Positions 16,278 to 25,624 of a stretch of DNA of 64,000 bases are shown piece by piece. Position 1 is the stretch's first letter; the number at the start of each line of letters is the position of its first letter. This DNA comes from Sphingobacteriaceae bacterium (GTDB taxonomy: Bacteria; Bacteroidota; Bacteroidia; UBA7662), in the NCBI GenBank assembly GCA_030682795.1, contig JAUXNJ010000044.1:35098-99097 (forward strand). The letters are read 5' to 3'. The notes beneath the pieces were generated by a model, which saw only the letters and a list, made by a program, of their open reading frames with translations, was not told the origin of the DNA and did not search any database. The position numbers and the translations under genes are program-made.

Positions 16278-17753
16278 TTAGCTGAAACTCCAGCTGCTGC
16301 CTTCTTTACTGTCTTTTACTTGAATGCCCAAGGCCGCCAATTGGTCACGGATGCGGTCGCTGGTCGCCCAGTCTTTGTTGTTTTTGGCCTCCACCCGCAT
16401 CTCCAACAGCATTTGCACCAGTCCGTCTACCTTATCGGTGGCTGCTTCCGCCTCGGTTTTCATCCCCAAAACCTCAAAAACCATGGTTTTAACAGTTTCT
16501 TGCAGCTTTTGAAGGTCTGCAGCGGTTAAGCTGGCCTTGCCGCTGGCCATTAAATTGCCTTGGTAAATGGTTTCGTAGAGCTGCGCAATGAGGATGGGGG
16601 TGTTGAGGTCGTCGCACAAAGCCTCGTGGTAGCTGGCAATGAGGGGGTCGACGGCGAAGCTGCTTTCTTTGCTGGGCTGCAGACTCAACAAGGTTTTTAC
16701 GCCTTCCATAAAGCGCTTCAGGCCTTTTTCTACGGCTTGCAGGGCTTCGTTGCTGAAGTCGAGCGTGCTGCGGTAGTGGGCCTGGAGGATGAAAAAGCGG
16801 ATGGTCATGGGACTGTAGGCCTGCGTTAACTTGGCGTGGGTGCCGTTAAACAGCTCGCTGAGGGTGATGAAGTTGCCCAGCGACTTGCCCATTTTTTGTC
16901 CGTTGATGGTGATCATGTTGTTGTGCATCCAGTATTTCACGGGATGGTGGCCGCAACTGCCTTGCGACTGTGCGATTTCGCTTTCGTGGTGCGGAAAAAG
17001 CAGGTCCATGCCGCCGCCGTGGATGTCGAAATAATCGCCCAAATACTTGGCGCTCATGGCTGAACATTCGATGTGCCAGCCAGGGAAGCCATCGCTCCAA
17101 GGACTCGGCCAGCGCATGATGTGCTCGGGTTGGGCTTTTTTCCAGAGGGCGAAGTCGGCTGGGTTCCGCTTTTCGTCTTGTCCCTCCAACGTACGCCGCT
17201 CATTGCCAGCCCCGGCGAGCAGTTCTTCCACCACCCGGCCCGAGAGCGTGCCATAATCGTATTGTTTCGAATAACTGCTGATGTCGAAGTACACCGAACC
17301 CTGCGATTCGTAGGCAAAACCCTGCTCGATGAGCTTGCCGATCATGGCCTGCTGTTCAAGGATGTGGCCTGAGGCCCGCGGCTCGATGCTTGGCGGCAAA
17401 TTGTTGAGCTCGCGCATGCTGGTATGGAAGCTGCCGGTGTACAGCTCCACCACTTCCATGGGCTCGAGCTGCTCTAAACGGGCTTTTTTGGCAATTTTAT
17501 CTTCACCAGCATCGGCATCGTTCTCTAAATGCCCCACATCGGTGATGTTGCGTACGTAGCGCACTTTGTAGCCCAAATGGGTAAGGTAGCGCCGCAGCAC
17601 GTCAAAGGTAATGTAAGGCCGTGCATGCCCAAGGTGCGCCTCTCCGTACACCGTTGGACCGCACACATACAAGCCCACATGCGGGGGCGTGATGGGTTCA
17701 AAGACTTCTTTGGTGCGACTGAGGGTGTTGTAAAGCTGGAGGACGGGCTGCAT
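16278..17753 (-). CDS. cysS: Cysteine--tRNA ligase
   Basis: 491 residues. Charges tRNA-Cys. Zinc-binding Cys31 in [10 protein letters not shown], class I signature [12 protein letters not shown] at residue 40, the Zn-site region HIECSAM near 228-234 and the signature loop KMGKSLGN near residue 288. The C-terminal helical domain ends in [19 protein letters not shown], as usual. Complete. A TATATTTG promoter element lies only four bases before its ATG. Confidence 0.98.
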   Translation of the reverse strand: MQPVLQLYNTLSRTKEVFEPITPPHVGLYVCGPTVYGEAHLGHARPYITFDVLRRYLTHLGYKVRYVRNITDVGHLENDADAGEDKIAKKARLEQLEPMEVVELYTGSFHTSMRELNNLPPSIEPRASGHILEQQAMIGKLIEQGFAYESQGSVYFDISSYSKQYDYGTLSGRVVEELLAGAGNERRTLEGQDEKRNPADFALWKKAQPEHIMRWPSPWSDGFPGWHIECSAMSAKYLGDYFDIHGGGMDLLFPHHESEIAQSQGSCGHHPVKYWMHNNMITINGQKMGKSLGNFITLSELFNGTHAKLTQAYSPMTIRFFILQAHYRSTLDFSNEALQAVEKGLKRFMEGVKTLLSLQPSKESSFAVDPLIASYHEALCDDLNTPILIAQLYETIYQGNLMASGKASLTAADLQKLQETVKTMVFEVLGMKTEAEAATDKVDGLVQMLLEMRVEAKNNKDWATSDRIRDQLAALGIQVKDSKEGSSWSFS

Positions 17754-17757
17754 GGGG

Positions 17758-17765
17758 CAAATATA
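17758..17765 (-). promoter_or_regulatory. -7 promoter element TATATTTG of cysS
   Basis: Exact TAnnTTTG match on the minus strand; only four bases separate it from the cysS ATG, so the transcript would have almost no leader. Confidence 0.65.
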
Positions 17766-17767
17766 AA

Positions 17768-18865
17768 TTATGGTTGGGGGATTTCGAGGGTAACCACCAC
17801 CGGAAAGTGGTCGGAGTGCCGTTGTTTAATTACACGGTGTGTTTTGACTTTGAAACGAGGGTCTACAAACACCTGATCGATGCGAAAGGATGGAAAAACG
17901 CCGGCGTAAGTATTGCCAGTGCCGTTGCCTTTTTTTACAAAACTATCTTGCAAATGCCTCTTAACCTGGTGATAGGCATAAGAAGCGGGTAAATCGTTAA
18001 AATCGCCACACAGCAGGATGGGATAAGGCGTGCTGTCGATGAGCGCAGCCACAGTTTCGGCCTGACTGGCCCGAGCCAGGGCTGCGGCTTTGATTTTGGC
18101 CATCACCTTTAAGATTCCCCGACCGCTTTCAGCATCGGGATTAACCTGGATGCCGCGCACATATTCGAGTTCCTCACGCTGCAAACGGTTGGTTTGCAGG
18201 TGGATGTTGATGACCCGAACCGTGTCGATTCCAACCAATACATCCACATAAATGCAACCATTTACGGTATGTTCGTTTTGAAAGGGCAGATAATTTTTGG
18301 AAAGGATGGGATATTTGCTAAAAATGGCCAATCCTGAAAATCCCCAATCAGCATTGCCAATCACTTTTTCAAAATAGCCTTGTTGGTAGTCGAGCTCATC
18401 AAAAAGGATATCTGAAAAATCGCCAGTTTTTCGATTGCGGCTTTGGTACTCTTGAAAGCAAATCAGATCAGGCTGCGTAGAATTGATGATTTGCCGGATA
18501 TTTTCGTGGGTGGCTTTTTTCTCACCTCCCTCCCTAAAGTTACCAACGTTGTAGCTCATGATGGTCAGGCTATTTTCGCTACTTTTTGTACCTGGACTCC
18601 ATTGCACGGTGGCATTATTTACCGGCCATCCCAGTACCACGGTAATGAGCGAAAGCAGTACCTTTTTAGACCTCCCCAGCGACCACCAAATGATGAAGCC
18701 AAGGTGGATGAGGAGCATGGGGAAAGAGAGGTAGGGCAAAAAAACCGTTTGCCAAAAGGTTTCCGGATGCACATAGGGGGCAATGTACACAAGTATGGAA
18801 AGCAGCGCGGCCAGTATGTTAAAACTGAATACCAGATTGCGGAATAATCGTAGTATGCGCTGCAT
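17768..18865 (-). CDS. Membrane-anchored endonuclease/exonuclease/phosphatase-family protein
   Basis: 365 residues. Three hydrophobic helices at about residues 10-30, 40-60 and 66-82 anchor it; the EEP domain follows from about 98: [21 protein letters not shown] with the metal-binding Glu, [22 protein letters not shown] with the catalytic Asp/Asn pair, FRIDQVFVD and SDHFPVV with the catalytic His. All motif residues are present. Family members cleave nucleic acids or dephosphorylate lipids and sugars; the substrate is not predictable. It sits three nucleotides behind a rhomboid gene in what looks like a three-gene operon. Confidence 0.9.
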   Translation of the reverse strand: MQRILRLFRNLVFSFNILAALLSILVYIAPYVHPETFWQTVFLPYLSFPMLLIHLGFIIWWSLGRSKKVLLSLITVVLGWPVNNATVQWSPGTKSSENSLTIMSYNVGNFREGGEKKATHENIRQIINSTQPDLICFQEYQSRNRKTGDFSDILFDELDYQQGYFEKVIGNADWGFSGLAIFSKYPILSKNYLPFQNEHTVNGCIYVDVLVGIDTVRVINIHLQTNRLQREELEYVRGIQVNPDAESGRGILKVMAKIKAAALARASQAETVAALIDSTPYPILLCGDFNDLPASYAYHQVKRHLQDSFVKKGNGTGNTYAGVFPSFRIDQVFVDPRFKVKTHRVIKQRHSDHFPVVVTLEIPQP

Positions 18866-18868
18866 GAC

Positions 18869-19807
18869 TTATTGTTTGCTGGCCCTGAACAGCTGCTCTT
18901 TTTCTTCTTTGCTCAGGCCGTCGTAGCCGTTTTGTGCAATTTTATCGAGGATGCGGTCGATAACCTCCTGCGGCACTTTGTTGCTGGCGGTTGCAGCTGC
19001 GGGACTGTTGGCAGCAGTTTTTACGCTGGCGGTTTTGGGACTCCCAGGATTTTTATAACTGACCTTGAGTCTACTTTTTTTGCCGGGCTTGAAGGTGGTG
19101 ACCAGCCAATCTACCGCCCGGTTGAAGCCCGCGCCCAAATCTCTACCTGCTTGCAGCTGCTTGATGTATACAAAACCGAAAACCGCACCACCCAAATGGG
19201 CAAAATGGCCGCCGGCATTGCTGCCCGAGGCGCTTAACAAGTCGATGATGACCATGGCCAGCGCCAAATATTTAAGCGGCACATTGCCAAAGAGGAACAA
19301 ACGGATGGTGAAATTCGGCAGTAGGGTAGCCGCCCCAACCACTACGGCCAGCACCGAGGCAGAGGCCCCTACGGCAAAAGAGGTGTCGATGATGCTGCGA
19401 AACAGCGGGAAGATGTTGAAGGCCAGAATGTACATGGCGGCACCTGCAAATCCCCCTAAAAAATACACGGCCACAAGCTTTTTGCTGCCAAGGTATTCCT
19501 GAAAAATTTGACCAATCCAGTATAACCACAGCATGTTAAACAAAATGTGGAAGAAGCCGGCATGCACAAACATATACGTAAGCAGCGACCAAGGCCGGTA
19601 CAGCAAATTACCGAGTGAGGCAGGTACAGCCAAGTAGCGACTGATGCGCATGTACCAACCCGCCTCGAGCTGGAAGAGGGCTACAATCACCGCCAAGATG
19701 CTGAGCACCACAAAAACCAACACATTCACCAGAATAAGCTGGTTCAGGCTGTTGTTGTCGCGAGTGAAAGTGCTACGCAGGTCGTTGAGAATCGAATTGC
19801 TTCTCAT
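18869..19807 (-). CDS. Rhomboid-family intramembrane serine protease (second of a tandem pair)
   Basis: 312 residues. Six or so membrane helices between about 22 and 225. Catalytic Ser149 in GASAS and the histidine pair in GGHFAHLGG (201-207); WSLLTYMFVHAGFFHILFNM gives the HxxxxHxxxN region in helix 2. The C-terminal 80 residues are cytosolic, basic and Ala-rich, with a final helical stretch (VIDRILDKIAQNGYDGLSKEEKEQLF) that resembles the short C-terminal motif of many Bacteroidota rhomboids. Its ATG overlaps the stop of the upstream rhomboid gene by one base. Substrates unknown. Confidence 0.93.
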   Translation of the reverse strand: MRSNSILNDLRSTFTRDNNSLNQLILVNVLVFVVLSILAVIVALFQLEAGWYMRISRYLAVPASLGNLLYRPWSLLTYMFVHAGFFHILFNMLWLYWIGQIFQEYLGSKKLVAVYFLGGFAGAAMYILAFNIFPLFRSIIDTSFAVGASASVLAVVVGAATLLPNFTIRLFLFGNVPLKYLALAMVIIDLLSASGSNAGGHFAHLGGAVFGFVYIKQLQAGRDLGAGFNRAVDWLVTTFKPGKKSRLKVSYKNPGSPKTASVKTAANSPAAATASNKVPQEVIDRILDKIAQNGYDGLSKEEKEQLFRASKQ

Positions 19808-20532
19808 TAGTAGAAATTCAGTCTATCGTTGTTGTACCAAAATTTCACAATCAAAAAGCCAAACAGCATGCCGCCGAGGTGGGCAAAGTGCGCCACATTG
19901 TCTTTGGGGTCGAATTGTAACGCCTGGTACAGTTCTACTAAAACGTAAACAGCGGCCAGGTATTTGGCCTTTACTGGGAAGGCGAAAAATAAATAGAGGG
20001 TGCTGTTGGGAAAGAGGTAGGCAAAAGCGATCCAAATACCGGCTACCGCGCCGCTGGCACCGATGATGTTGGGCATGTTGAGGATTTGTTCGCGGTAGCT
20101 TTCTAGATATGTAAGCTGACCAGCGCTTGCTGCTGCAATTTCAAGGTCAATATTGTTGAGCAAAGGCAGCAGCTGCACAAAATACACGATGAGGTAGTGC
20201 AAAAAGGCCGCACCGAAGCCGGTGATGATGTAAAAATTGAGGAAGCGTTTGGCCCCCCAAACGTTTTCGAGCATGCTGCCAAACATCCAAAATGAAAACA
20301 TATTGAAGAGGATGTGGTTGAGGCTACCATGCATAAACAGGTGGGTGATGGGCTGCCAGAGGTGGAACTCTGAGGCGGCTGGGAAGCGCAAACCAAATAT
20401 TTTGATGAGGTCGGTGCCAAAGTTACTGCCCAGCACATAGGTGCCTAAAAAGAAAAGCCCGTTGATGATGATGATGTTTTTCACCACTACGGGGAGGACA
20501 TCGAAGCGGCCGGGACTGATTTGTGAACTCAT
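19807..20532 (-). CDS. Rhomboid-family intramembrane serine protease (first of a tandem pair)
   Basis: 241 residues from ATG 20532. An earlier in-frame TTG at 20541 is part of the promoter element and was rejected. Six membrane helices; catalytic Ser in NIIGASGAVAGIW (about residue 164), histidines in HFAHLGG near 219, and THLFMHGSLNHILFNMF for helix 2. Unlike the next gene it has no long cytosolic tail. Both paralogues keep the catalytic dyad, so neither looks inactive. Confidence 0.93.
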   Translation of the reverse strand: MSSQISPGRFDVLPVVVKNIIIINGLFFLGTYVLGSNFGTDLIKIFGLRFPAASEFHLWQPITHLFMHGSLNHILFNMFSFWMFGSMLENVWGAKRFLNFYIITGFGAAFLHYLIVYFVQLLPLLNNIDLEIAAASAGQLTYLESYREQILNMPNIIGASGAVAGIWIAFAYLFPNSTLYLFFAFPVKAKYLAAVYVLVELYQALQFDPKDNVAHFAHLGGMLFGFLIVKFWYNNDRLNFY

Positions 20533-20538
20533 AGGATG

Positions 20539-20546
20539 CAAATATA
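20539..20546 (-). promoter_or_regulatory. -7 promoter element TATATTTG of the rhomboid operon
   Basis: TAnnTTTG match on the minus strand, six bases before the ATG at 20532. Confidence 0.65.
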
Positions 20547-20687
20547 TCCGTTTTTTACGGCTTTAAGATGGATGAATAGACTGGATTTGTGCTTAAAAAG
20601 GGAGTAACAGCAGAAAGCGATGTTTCGTTTCAGAAAAGCAGTTTTGCTGTATCTGACAGCGTGCTTTGGCGCACTTCTTAACCAAAT

Positions 20688-22541
20688 TTAGCTTTTAAGC
20701 CGCTGCAGCACTTCTTCTAAAGTGAGGGTAAGCAGGGTTTGTTTGCCATCGGGGGTGTAGTAGGGGTTTTCGCAGGCAAAAAGCTCGTCGATGAGCTGCT
20801 GCATTTCGGCTTTTTGGAGGATTTTGCCGCTTTTTACACCGCCGTTGTGGGCCAAGGTGCGGGCCATTTGCTCGTGTAGGGCCTTGGGGTCGTGGGTTTG
20901 GTTTTGGCGATATTGGTCAAGTAGCTGCCGCAACAAAGCACCCGCATCTTGGGCTACTAATTCGGTGGGGACACCTTTTATTTGGTAGATGAGGTCGCTT
21001 TGGCGCTCGAGCACAAAGCCGGAGCGCGCGAGCTCGTCCCACAGCTCCTGCAGCATGCCAGCCTCCATTTTGCTGAGCTCCAGCTGCTCGGGGAAAAGGA
21101 GTTGTTGACTCGCGCTTTTGCCGCTCAGCAGCTGCTGCAGGTATTTTTCGTACAAAATGCGTTCGTGGGCAGCCTGCTGGTCTACGAGCAGCAAACCACT
21201 TTTGATTTGCGATACAATGTAGCTGCGGTGCAGCTGAAAAAGAGGCTTTTCGGCCGTATGATGGGCGTCTTCGCTGCTCAAAAGCGGCATTTGTTGTCCG
21301 GCTGATGCGCTTTTGCCAATCTCGTAGAGGTCGTGCCAGCCCTCGGTAGCCGTGCGTTTGGGGGCACTGCTGGGGTTGCTGCCCGAACCGCCGCCATTGG
21401 AGGATGCGGGTGCTTGTCCACCGGGATTGCTAAACGGATTGTAGTGCGGATTGAAGCTGATTTGCGGTTGGCGGATTTGGTCGCTGGGTTTCGGGCTGAG
21501 GTCGAGGCCGTCTAAACCCGTTTCGCGCTCGAAATCGAGGCTGGGGGCTACGTTGTACTGACTCAAGGCCCGCTTGATGGCCGACTGCAATATGGCATAA
21601 AGTGCCTGTTCTTCTTCAAATTTGACCTCGGTTTTGGTGGGATGCACGTTTACATCTACCTTTTTGGGGTCTAATTCTAAAAAAAGGAAATAGGTGGGAT
21701 GCGCACCATCGGGCAATAAACCTGCATAGGCGCCCATTACGGCATGGTGCAAATAAGGGTCGCGAATGAAGCGGTTATTGACGAAAAAGTACTGGTTGCC
21801 CTTGCTTTTACGGGCGGTATTGGGTTTACCGATGAAGCCGTTGACTTTGAGCATGGGGGTGCTTTCGTCGACCGGCACCAAGCTGGTGTTGAATTGATCG
21901 CCCATGATCCCCACAATGCGCTGGCGGAGGTTGCCGGGGCGCAGGCGGTATACATCGTTGTTGTTGTGCACCAAGCTGAGTTGCAGGCCGGGCTGGGAGA
22001 GGGCGAGGCGCAGAAATTCGTCGCAGATGTTGCGGAATTCGGTCTCGTCCTTCTTTAAAAAATTACGCCGGGCTGGTACGTTGTAAAACAGATTTTTAAC
22101 CAAAATGCTGGTGCCGGCCGGGAGTTGGGCGGGTTCTTGTCCGAGGTAGCTGCTGCCTTCAATACGCAAGTGGGTGCCGAGTTCATCCTCTGTGCGCCGC
22201 GTTTTTAGCTCCACCTGCGCTACGGCGGCAATTGAAGCCATGGCTTCGCCGCGGAAGCCGAAGGTCCGAATGCGAAACAGGTCGTTGATGTCTCGAATTT
22301 TGGAGGTGGCATGGCGCTCGAAACACATCCGGGCATCGGTCACCGACATCCCGCAACCATTATCCACTACCTGGATGAGCGTTTTGCCGGCATCCTTCAC
22401 CACGAGCTGAATGTCGTTAGCACCGGCGTCTACGGCGTTTTCGAGCAGTTCTTTCACCGCCGAAGCTGGTCGTTGCACCACCTCGCCCGCCGCAATTTGG
22501 TTGGCGAGGGCGTCCGACAATAACTGAATGATGTCGGCCAC
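20688..22541 (-). CDS. mutL: DNA mismatch repair protein MutL
   Basis: 617 residues from a GTG that overlaps the preceding stop by one base (TAGTG). The GHKL ATPase is complete: IAAGEVVQRPASAVKELLEN with the catalytic Glu, DNGCGM, ATSKI and GFRGEAMASI. After a disordered Gln/Ser/Gly linker (about 350-430) comes the C-terminal dimerisation domain. The endonuclease signature DQHA(x)2E(x)4E reads DQQAAHERILYE at about 454-465, and the CPHGRP metal motif is replaced by CENPYYTPDGK, so nicking activity is doubtful or changed. It lies in an operon behind a small membrane protein. Confidence 0.96.
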   Translation of the reverse strand: MADIIQLLSDALANQIAAGEVVQRPASAVKELLENAVDAGANDIQLVVKDAGKTLIQVVDNGCGMSVTDARMCFERHATSKIRDINDLFRIRTFGFRGEAMASIAAVAQVELKTRRTEDELGTHLRIEGSSYLGQEPAQLPAGTSILVKNLFYNVPARRNFLKKDETEFRNICDEFLRLALSQPGLQLSLVHNNNDVYRLRPGNLRQRIVGIMGDQFNTSLVPVDESTPMLKVNGFIGKPNTARKSKGNQYFFVNNRFIRDPYLHHAVMGAYAGLLPDGAHPTYFLFLELDPKKVDVNVHPTKTEVKFEEEQALYAILQSAIKRALSQYNVAPSLDFERETGLDGLDLSPKPSDQIRQPQISFNPHYNPFSNPGGQAPASSNGGGSGSNPSSAPKRTATEGWHDLYEIGKSASAGQQMPLLSSEDAHHTAEKPLFQLHRSYIVSQIKSGLLLVDQQAAHERILYEKYLQQLLSGKSASQQLLFPEQLELSKMEAGMLQELWDELARSGFVLERQSDLIYQIKGVPTELVAQDAGALLRQLLDQYRQNQTHDPKALHEQMARTLAHNGGVKSGKILQKAEMQQLIDELFACENPYYTPDGKQTLLTLTLEEVLQRLKS

Positions 22542-22906
22542 TACTTACCCCTCCGCTTGGGTATCAACAATTGGAAAAAGCGTGCCAACATACCCGTGCG
22601 CCACACAATGAGCAATGCAATGAGCAGCACCGCCGTAGGTAAACTGATGACCGCGTTGAAAATCAGGAAAAACAATCCTGCGATGAAAAATATCAGGAAA
22701 ATAACGTTGAGGTTCGATTTTTTTACCGCCGCTTGGTAGCCCATTTGTCGCTTAAACTGAATCCGCTTCACGCTGGTTTCGCCGGTTAAGGCCTCGCCAC
22801 GTGCTTTGCGAATGCGCTCTTGCCGCTCTTCTTCCTCCGGGTTGTAATACCGTGGGGTGTAGTTGAAGCGCTGGTGCTTGGGTGTTTTGAAAAACGAAAC
22901 AATCAT
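22541..22906 (-). CDS. Small membrane protein with charged N-terminus, upstream of mutL
   Basis: 121 residues, not assigned to a named family. Residues 1-60 are soluble, rich in Arg/Glu/Lys (PEEEERQERIRKARGEA), and 66-86 and 88-108 are hydrophobic helices, ending in a basic RRGK tail. It looks like a peripheral helix plus a two-helix hairpin. Its stop is coupled to the mutL GTG. Position suggests only shared transcription, not a role in repair. Confidence 0.8.
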   Translation of the reverse strand: MIVSFFKTPKHQRFNYTPRYYNPEEEERQERIRKARGEALTGETSVKRIQFKRQMGYQAAVKKSNLNVIFLIFFIAGLFFLIFNAVISLPTAVLLIALLIVWRTGMLARFFQLLIPKRRGK

Positions 22907-22911
22907 TCTTG

Positions 22912-22919
22912 CAAATTTA
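22912..22919 (-). promoter_or_regulatory. -7 promoter element TAAATTTG of the mutL operon
   Basis: TAnnTTTG match on the minus strand, five bases before the ATG at 22906; it lies in the short gap behind the S9 peptidase stop. Confidence 0.6.
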
Positions 22920-22921
22920 CG

Positions 22922-24985
22922 CTATTCCAGCCACTTCGCAATCCATGCATGCATCTCGTTCACAAAAAACTCGTGGTTACGGCCGTCCTGCACCCAGTGG
23001 TTTTCGTTCGGAAACACAATCAAGCGCGAAGGAATTTGCTGCCTTTGCAGAATGGCCCAGGCTTCTAAGGTGTTGTTGATAGGTACCCGGTAGTCTTTTT
23101 CGCCGATGGTGAGCAGCATCGGGGTTTTGTAGTCGGGCAAAAACATGATGGGATTTTGCTCGATCCACACCCTGCTATCTCCCCAAGGCACCCCGCCAGC
23201 GCTGATTTCGCGGTGGAATATGCCGTCGCTGGTGGCCCATTGCGAGTAGCTGTTGATGAGGCCGGCATGACTGATCAGGCACTTAAAATGGGTGGTGGTG
23301 CCCAACATCCAACCCGCTAAATGCCCGCCGTAACTGGCACCGCCAGCCACTTGTTTGTTGCCATCTATGAATTTATAGCGTTTGATGGCTTCTTTGGCGG
23401 CTTCGAGGATGTCGTTGGCGGGACCTTTGAACGGATCGAGGTGGATGGCCTGGGCGAAACTTTGTCCGTAACCCGTCGACCCCCTGTAATTGGTGAGCAG
23501 CAACACATAACCTGGCTTGGCCAACAAATGATAGTTCCAGCGGGTGTGCCAGCTGTCTTGCCAGGCACTGTGCGGACCGCCGTGCATCACCACCCACAAA
23601 GGGTATTTTTTGCTGCTGTCGAAATTAGGAGGCAGCACCACATAGCTGTGAATGCTTTGCTCGAAGCCTGGGGTTTGGCTTTCGAATTCTAGCAAACGGG
23701 GCAAATCGAGCTTTTCGAGGGCTTTTTGGTTAAAGCTGGTGAGGGCTTTAAAGGTGTTTTTAGCAGGGTCGAGGAGGTAAATTTCGTTCGGACCATTGCT
23801 GCTTTGCCAAGCGGCCACCGCCACGGTTTTTCCTTGTTGATTGAGTTGGAGGCCTGAAAAAACGCCTGTATGCCCTGGTGCAAAAGGCAGCAGTTTGTTA
23901 TTGCGCAGCTGGTAACGGTACAAGCCTTGGCGCCCACGGAATTCGGCCTGAAACCACAGCTCTTTGCCGTCGGCCGAAAACTGCAGGTTCTCGGGGTCGA
24001 GGTCCATGCTCATGCTTAAATATACCGGTGCCGCCGGCCGTGGCCAGTCGAAACGCGCCACCCGACTGTAGCGGTAGCTGATGCGGATGCTGTCGAGGGT
24101 GGGGCTGAGCAGGAGGTAGAGGGCGCCATCGGGACCAAAAACAGGACTACTGGCCGTCATCTTATCAGGCATGGCCATGCGGCGCTTTTGACCGCCGCGG
24201 CTGGCAATGCGGTAGAGTTCGCGTTTGTTGTCGGCAAAGGCCGCCTCGGTATAATTGGTGGTGGCTATAAATAGCACTTCGGTGCCGTCGGGACTAAAAC
24301 AAGGACTCCCACTTAGTTGGAAGGCCCTGGTTTGAAAGTCTGCATCGCCCGCCAGTAACTGCACCGCAGCCGAATCGGGATGCAGGGCCTGTACAAAAAG
24401 AGCTGTTTTGAGCTCGTCAATCCAGTGATCGAAGGAGCGGGAAGGGAAATTGTCGTACACAAAAGCCTGTACTTTGGCCTCTTTTTTGGCTTTCCCCCGT
24501 GCTTTTTGAATGCTATCGGTGCTGGCATCGGGGTAAATTTGACTGGTGAAAAGCAGGCTGCGCCCATTGGGGTGCCATTGAGGACTGCTGGCGCCGCTGC
24601 TGAGGGAGGTAATGCGTTGCGCTTCGCCGCCCTCGCGCAGGTTAAGCACATATACCTGCGCTTTTTCGTCGCCCTCGCGCTTGGCGGTAAACAGCAATTT
24701 GCTGCCGTCGGGCGACCAAACGGGACTGCTTTCGCCGGCTTTGCCTGCGGTAATGGGACGGGGCTCGGCGCTGCCATCGGTGGGTACTATCCACAGGTCG
24801 CTATGCCGTTTATCTGCGTCGTAGTCGGGCAGGGTAAGGGAAAAAACCACCCATTTGCCATCGGGACTCAGACTCGGGCTTCCCACCCCTTTCAGCTGCC
24901 ACAAATCGGCATGGGTGATGGTTTTTTTGCCTTGGGAAAAGCCCAAAACAGGTAAAATCAGCAGGAGAAAAACTAGTTTGCGCAT
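22922..24985 (-). CDS. S9 family (prolyl oligopeptidase-like) exported peptidase
   Basis: 687 residues from ATG 24985; the upstream in-frame TTG would lie beyond the promoter element. Signal peptide ending LGFS|QGKK. A seven-blade-type WD40-like propeller covers about 25-400 (repeated SPSLSPDGKWVVFS, SPVWSPDGSKLLF, CFSPDGTEVLFIA). The alpha/beta hydrolase domain holds Ser in GGASYGGHLAG (about 528-538), Asp in GEKDYRVP and His in NENHW near the C-terminus, giving a complete triad. It is of the dipeptidyl/acylaminoacyl peptidase type, acting on short peptides in the periplasm. Confidence 0.94.
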   Translation of the reverse strand: MRKLVFLLLILPVLGFSQGKKTITHADLWQLKGVGSPSLSPDGKWVVFSLTLPDYDADKRHSDLWIVPTDGSAEPRPITAGKAGESSPVWSPDGSKLLFTAKREGDEKAQVYVLNLREGGEAQRITSLSSGASSPQWHPNGRSLLFTSQIYPDASTDSIQKARGKAKKEAKVQAFVYDNFPSRSFDHWIDELKTALFVQALHPDSAAVQLLAGDADFQTRAFQLSGSPCFSPDGTEVLFIATTNYTEAAFADNKRELYRIASRGGQKRRMAMPDKMTASSPVFGPDGALYLLLSPTLDSIRISYRYSRVARFDWPRPAAPVYLSMSMDLDPENLQFSADGKELWFQAEFRGRQGLYRYQLRNNKLLPFAPGHTGVFSGLQLNQQGKTVAVAAWQSSNGPNEIYLLDPAKNTFKALTSFNQKALEKLDLPRLLEFESQTPGFEQSIHSYVVLPPNFDSSKKYPLWVVMHGGPHSAWQDSWHTRWNYHLLAKPGYVLLLTNYRGSTGYGQSFAQAIHLDPFKGPANDILEAAKEAIKRYKFIDGNKQVAGGASYGGHLAGWMLGTTTHFKCLISHAGLINSYSQWATSDGIFHREISAGGVPWGDSRVWIEQNPIMFLPDYKTPMLLTIGEKDYRVPINNTLEAWAILQRQQIPSRLIVFPNENHWVQDGRNHEFFVNEMHAWIAKWLE

Positions 24986-24988
24986 CTC

Positions 24989-24996
24989 CAAATATA
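24989..24996 (-). promoter_or_regulatory. -7 promoter element TATATTTG of the S9 peptidase gene
   Basis: TAnnTTTG match on the minus strand; only three bases lie between it and the ATG, so transcription may start at or next to the start codon. Confidence 0.65.
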
Positions 24997-25105
24997 GCAA
25001 ACGAACCGATTAGGTGGTACCATGCTACAAGCTGGGCAGGCGCTGGTTGTGACCACAAAAAAAATAATTTGTAGTTAATACTGGATTGAGTAATTTGCAA
25101 CAACA

Positions 25106-25624
25106 ATGCAAAAGCTCAAATATATCTTGTTATTGTTCGCGGGGGCCTTGTTGTTGCAGGCTTGTCCTGCACGTCCGCTTCCTCCCGAAACCATTTATTC
25201 AGCAGTGCTGATGAACCGTTCCACGCTGGAAGCTTCGGTGCGTTGGGAAGCGCCACGTCAGGTGGGTATTCCTGGTAAAATTTATTACATAGCGCCATAT
25301 CTGCTTATTTCGGAGCAATACCGAGGTGTACATGTGCTTAACAATGCAGACCCTTCGAATCCGACACCGGTTGGTTTTATACGTGTACCAGGATGTATGG
25401 ACATGGCGGTAAATAACGGTTTATTGTCGGTTGACAATGCAGTAGATTTGGTGGTGATAGACATCTTAACTACGCCAGGCCAAGCCATCGTTAAAAGCCG
25501 AACTCGTAGCGTATTTCCCGAACTCGTACCGCCCGATCAAAATCGTGTACCAGATCGTTACAAAAAGGAGAACCGTCCTGAAGGCACCATCATTGTGGCT
25601 TGGGAGAAAATGGAGGGGAAATGA
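25106..25624 (+). CDS. Lipoprotein with partial LVIVD-like repeat, first gene of a triad
   Basis: 172 residues. Lipoprotein signal ending LLLQAC (Cys20). Residues about 60-130 contain two propeller-like strand sets, YLLISEQYRGVHVLNNADPSNPTPVGFIRVPG and DLVVIDILTTPGQ, in the style of LVIVD repeats, which are found on bacterial surface proteins of unknown role. The C-terminus is charged. It overlaps the next gene by four bases (ATGA). A near-match to the -7 element (TAATTTG, one base short) precedes it. Confidence 0.75.
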   Translation: MQKLKYILLLFAGALLLQACPARPLPPETIYSAVLMNRSTLEASVRWEAPRQVGIPGKIYYIAPYLLISEQYRGVHVLNNADPSNPTPVGFIRVPGCMDMAVNNGLLSVDNAVDLVVIDILTTPGQAIVKSRTRSVFPELVPPDQNRVPDRYKKENRPEGTIIVAWEKMEGK

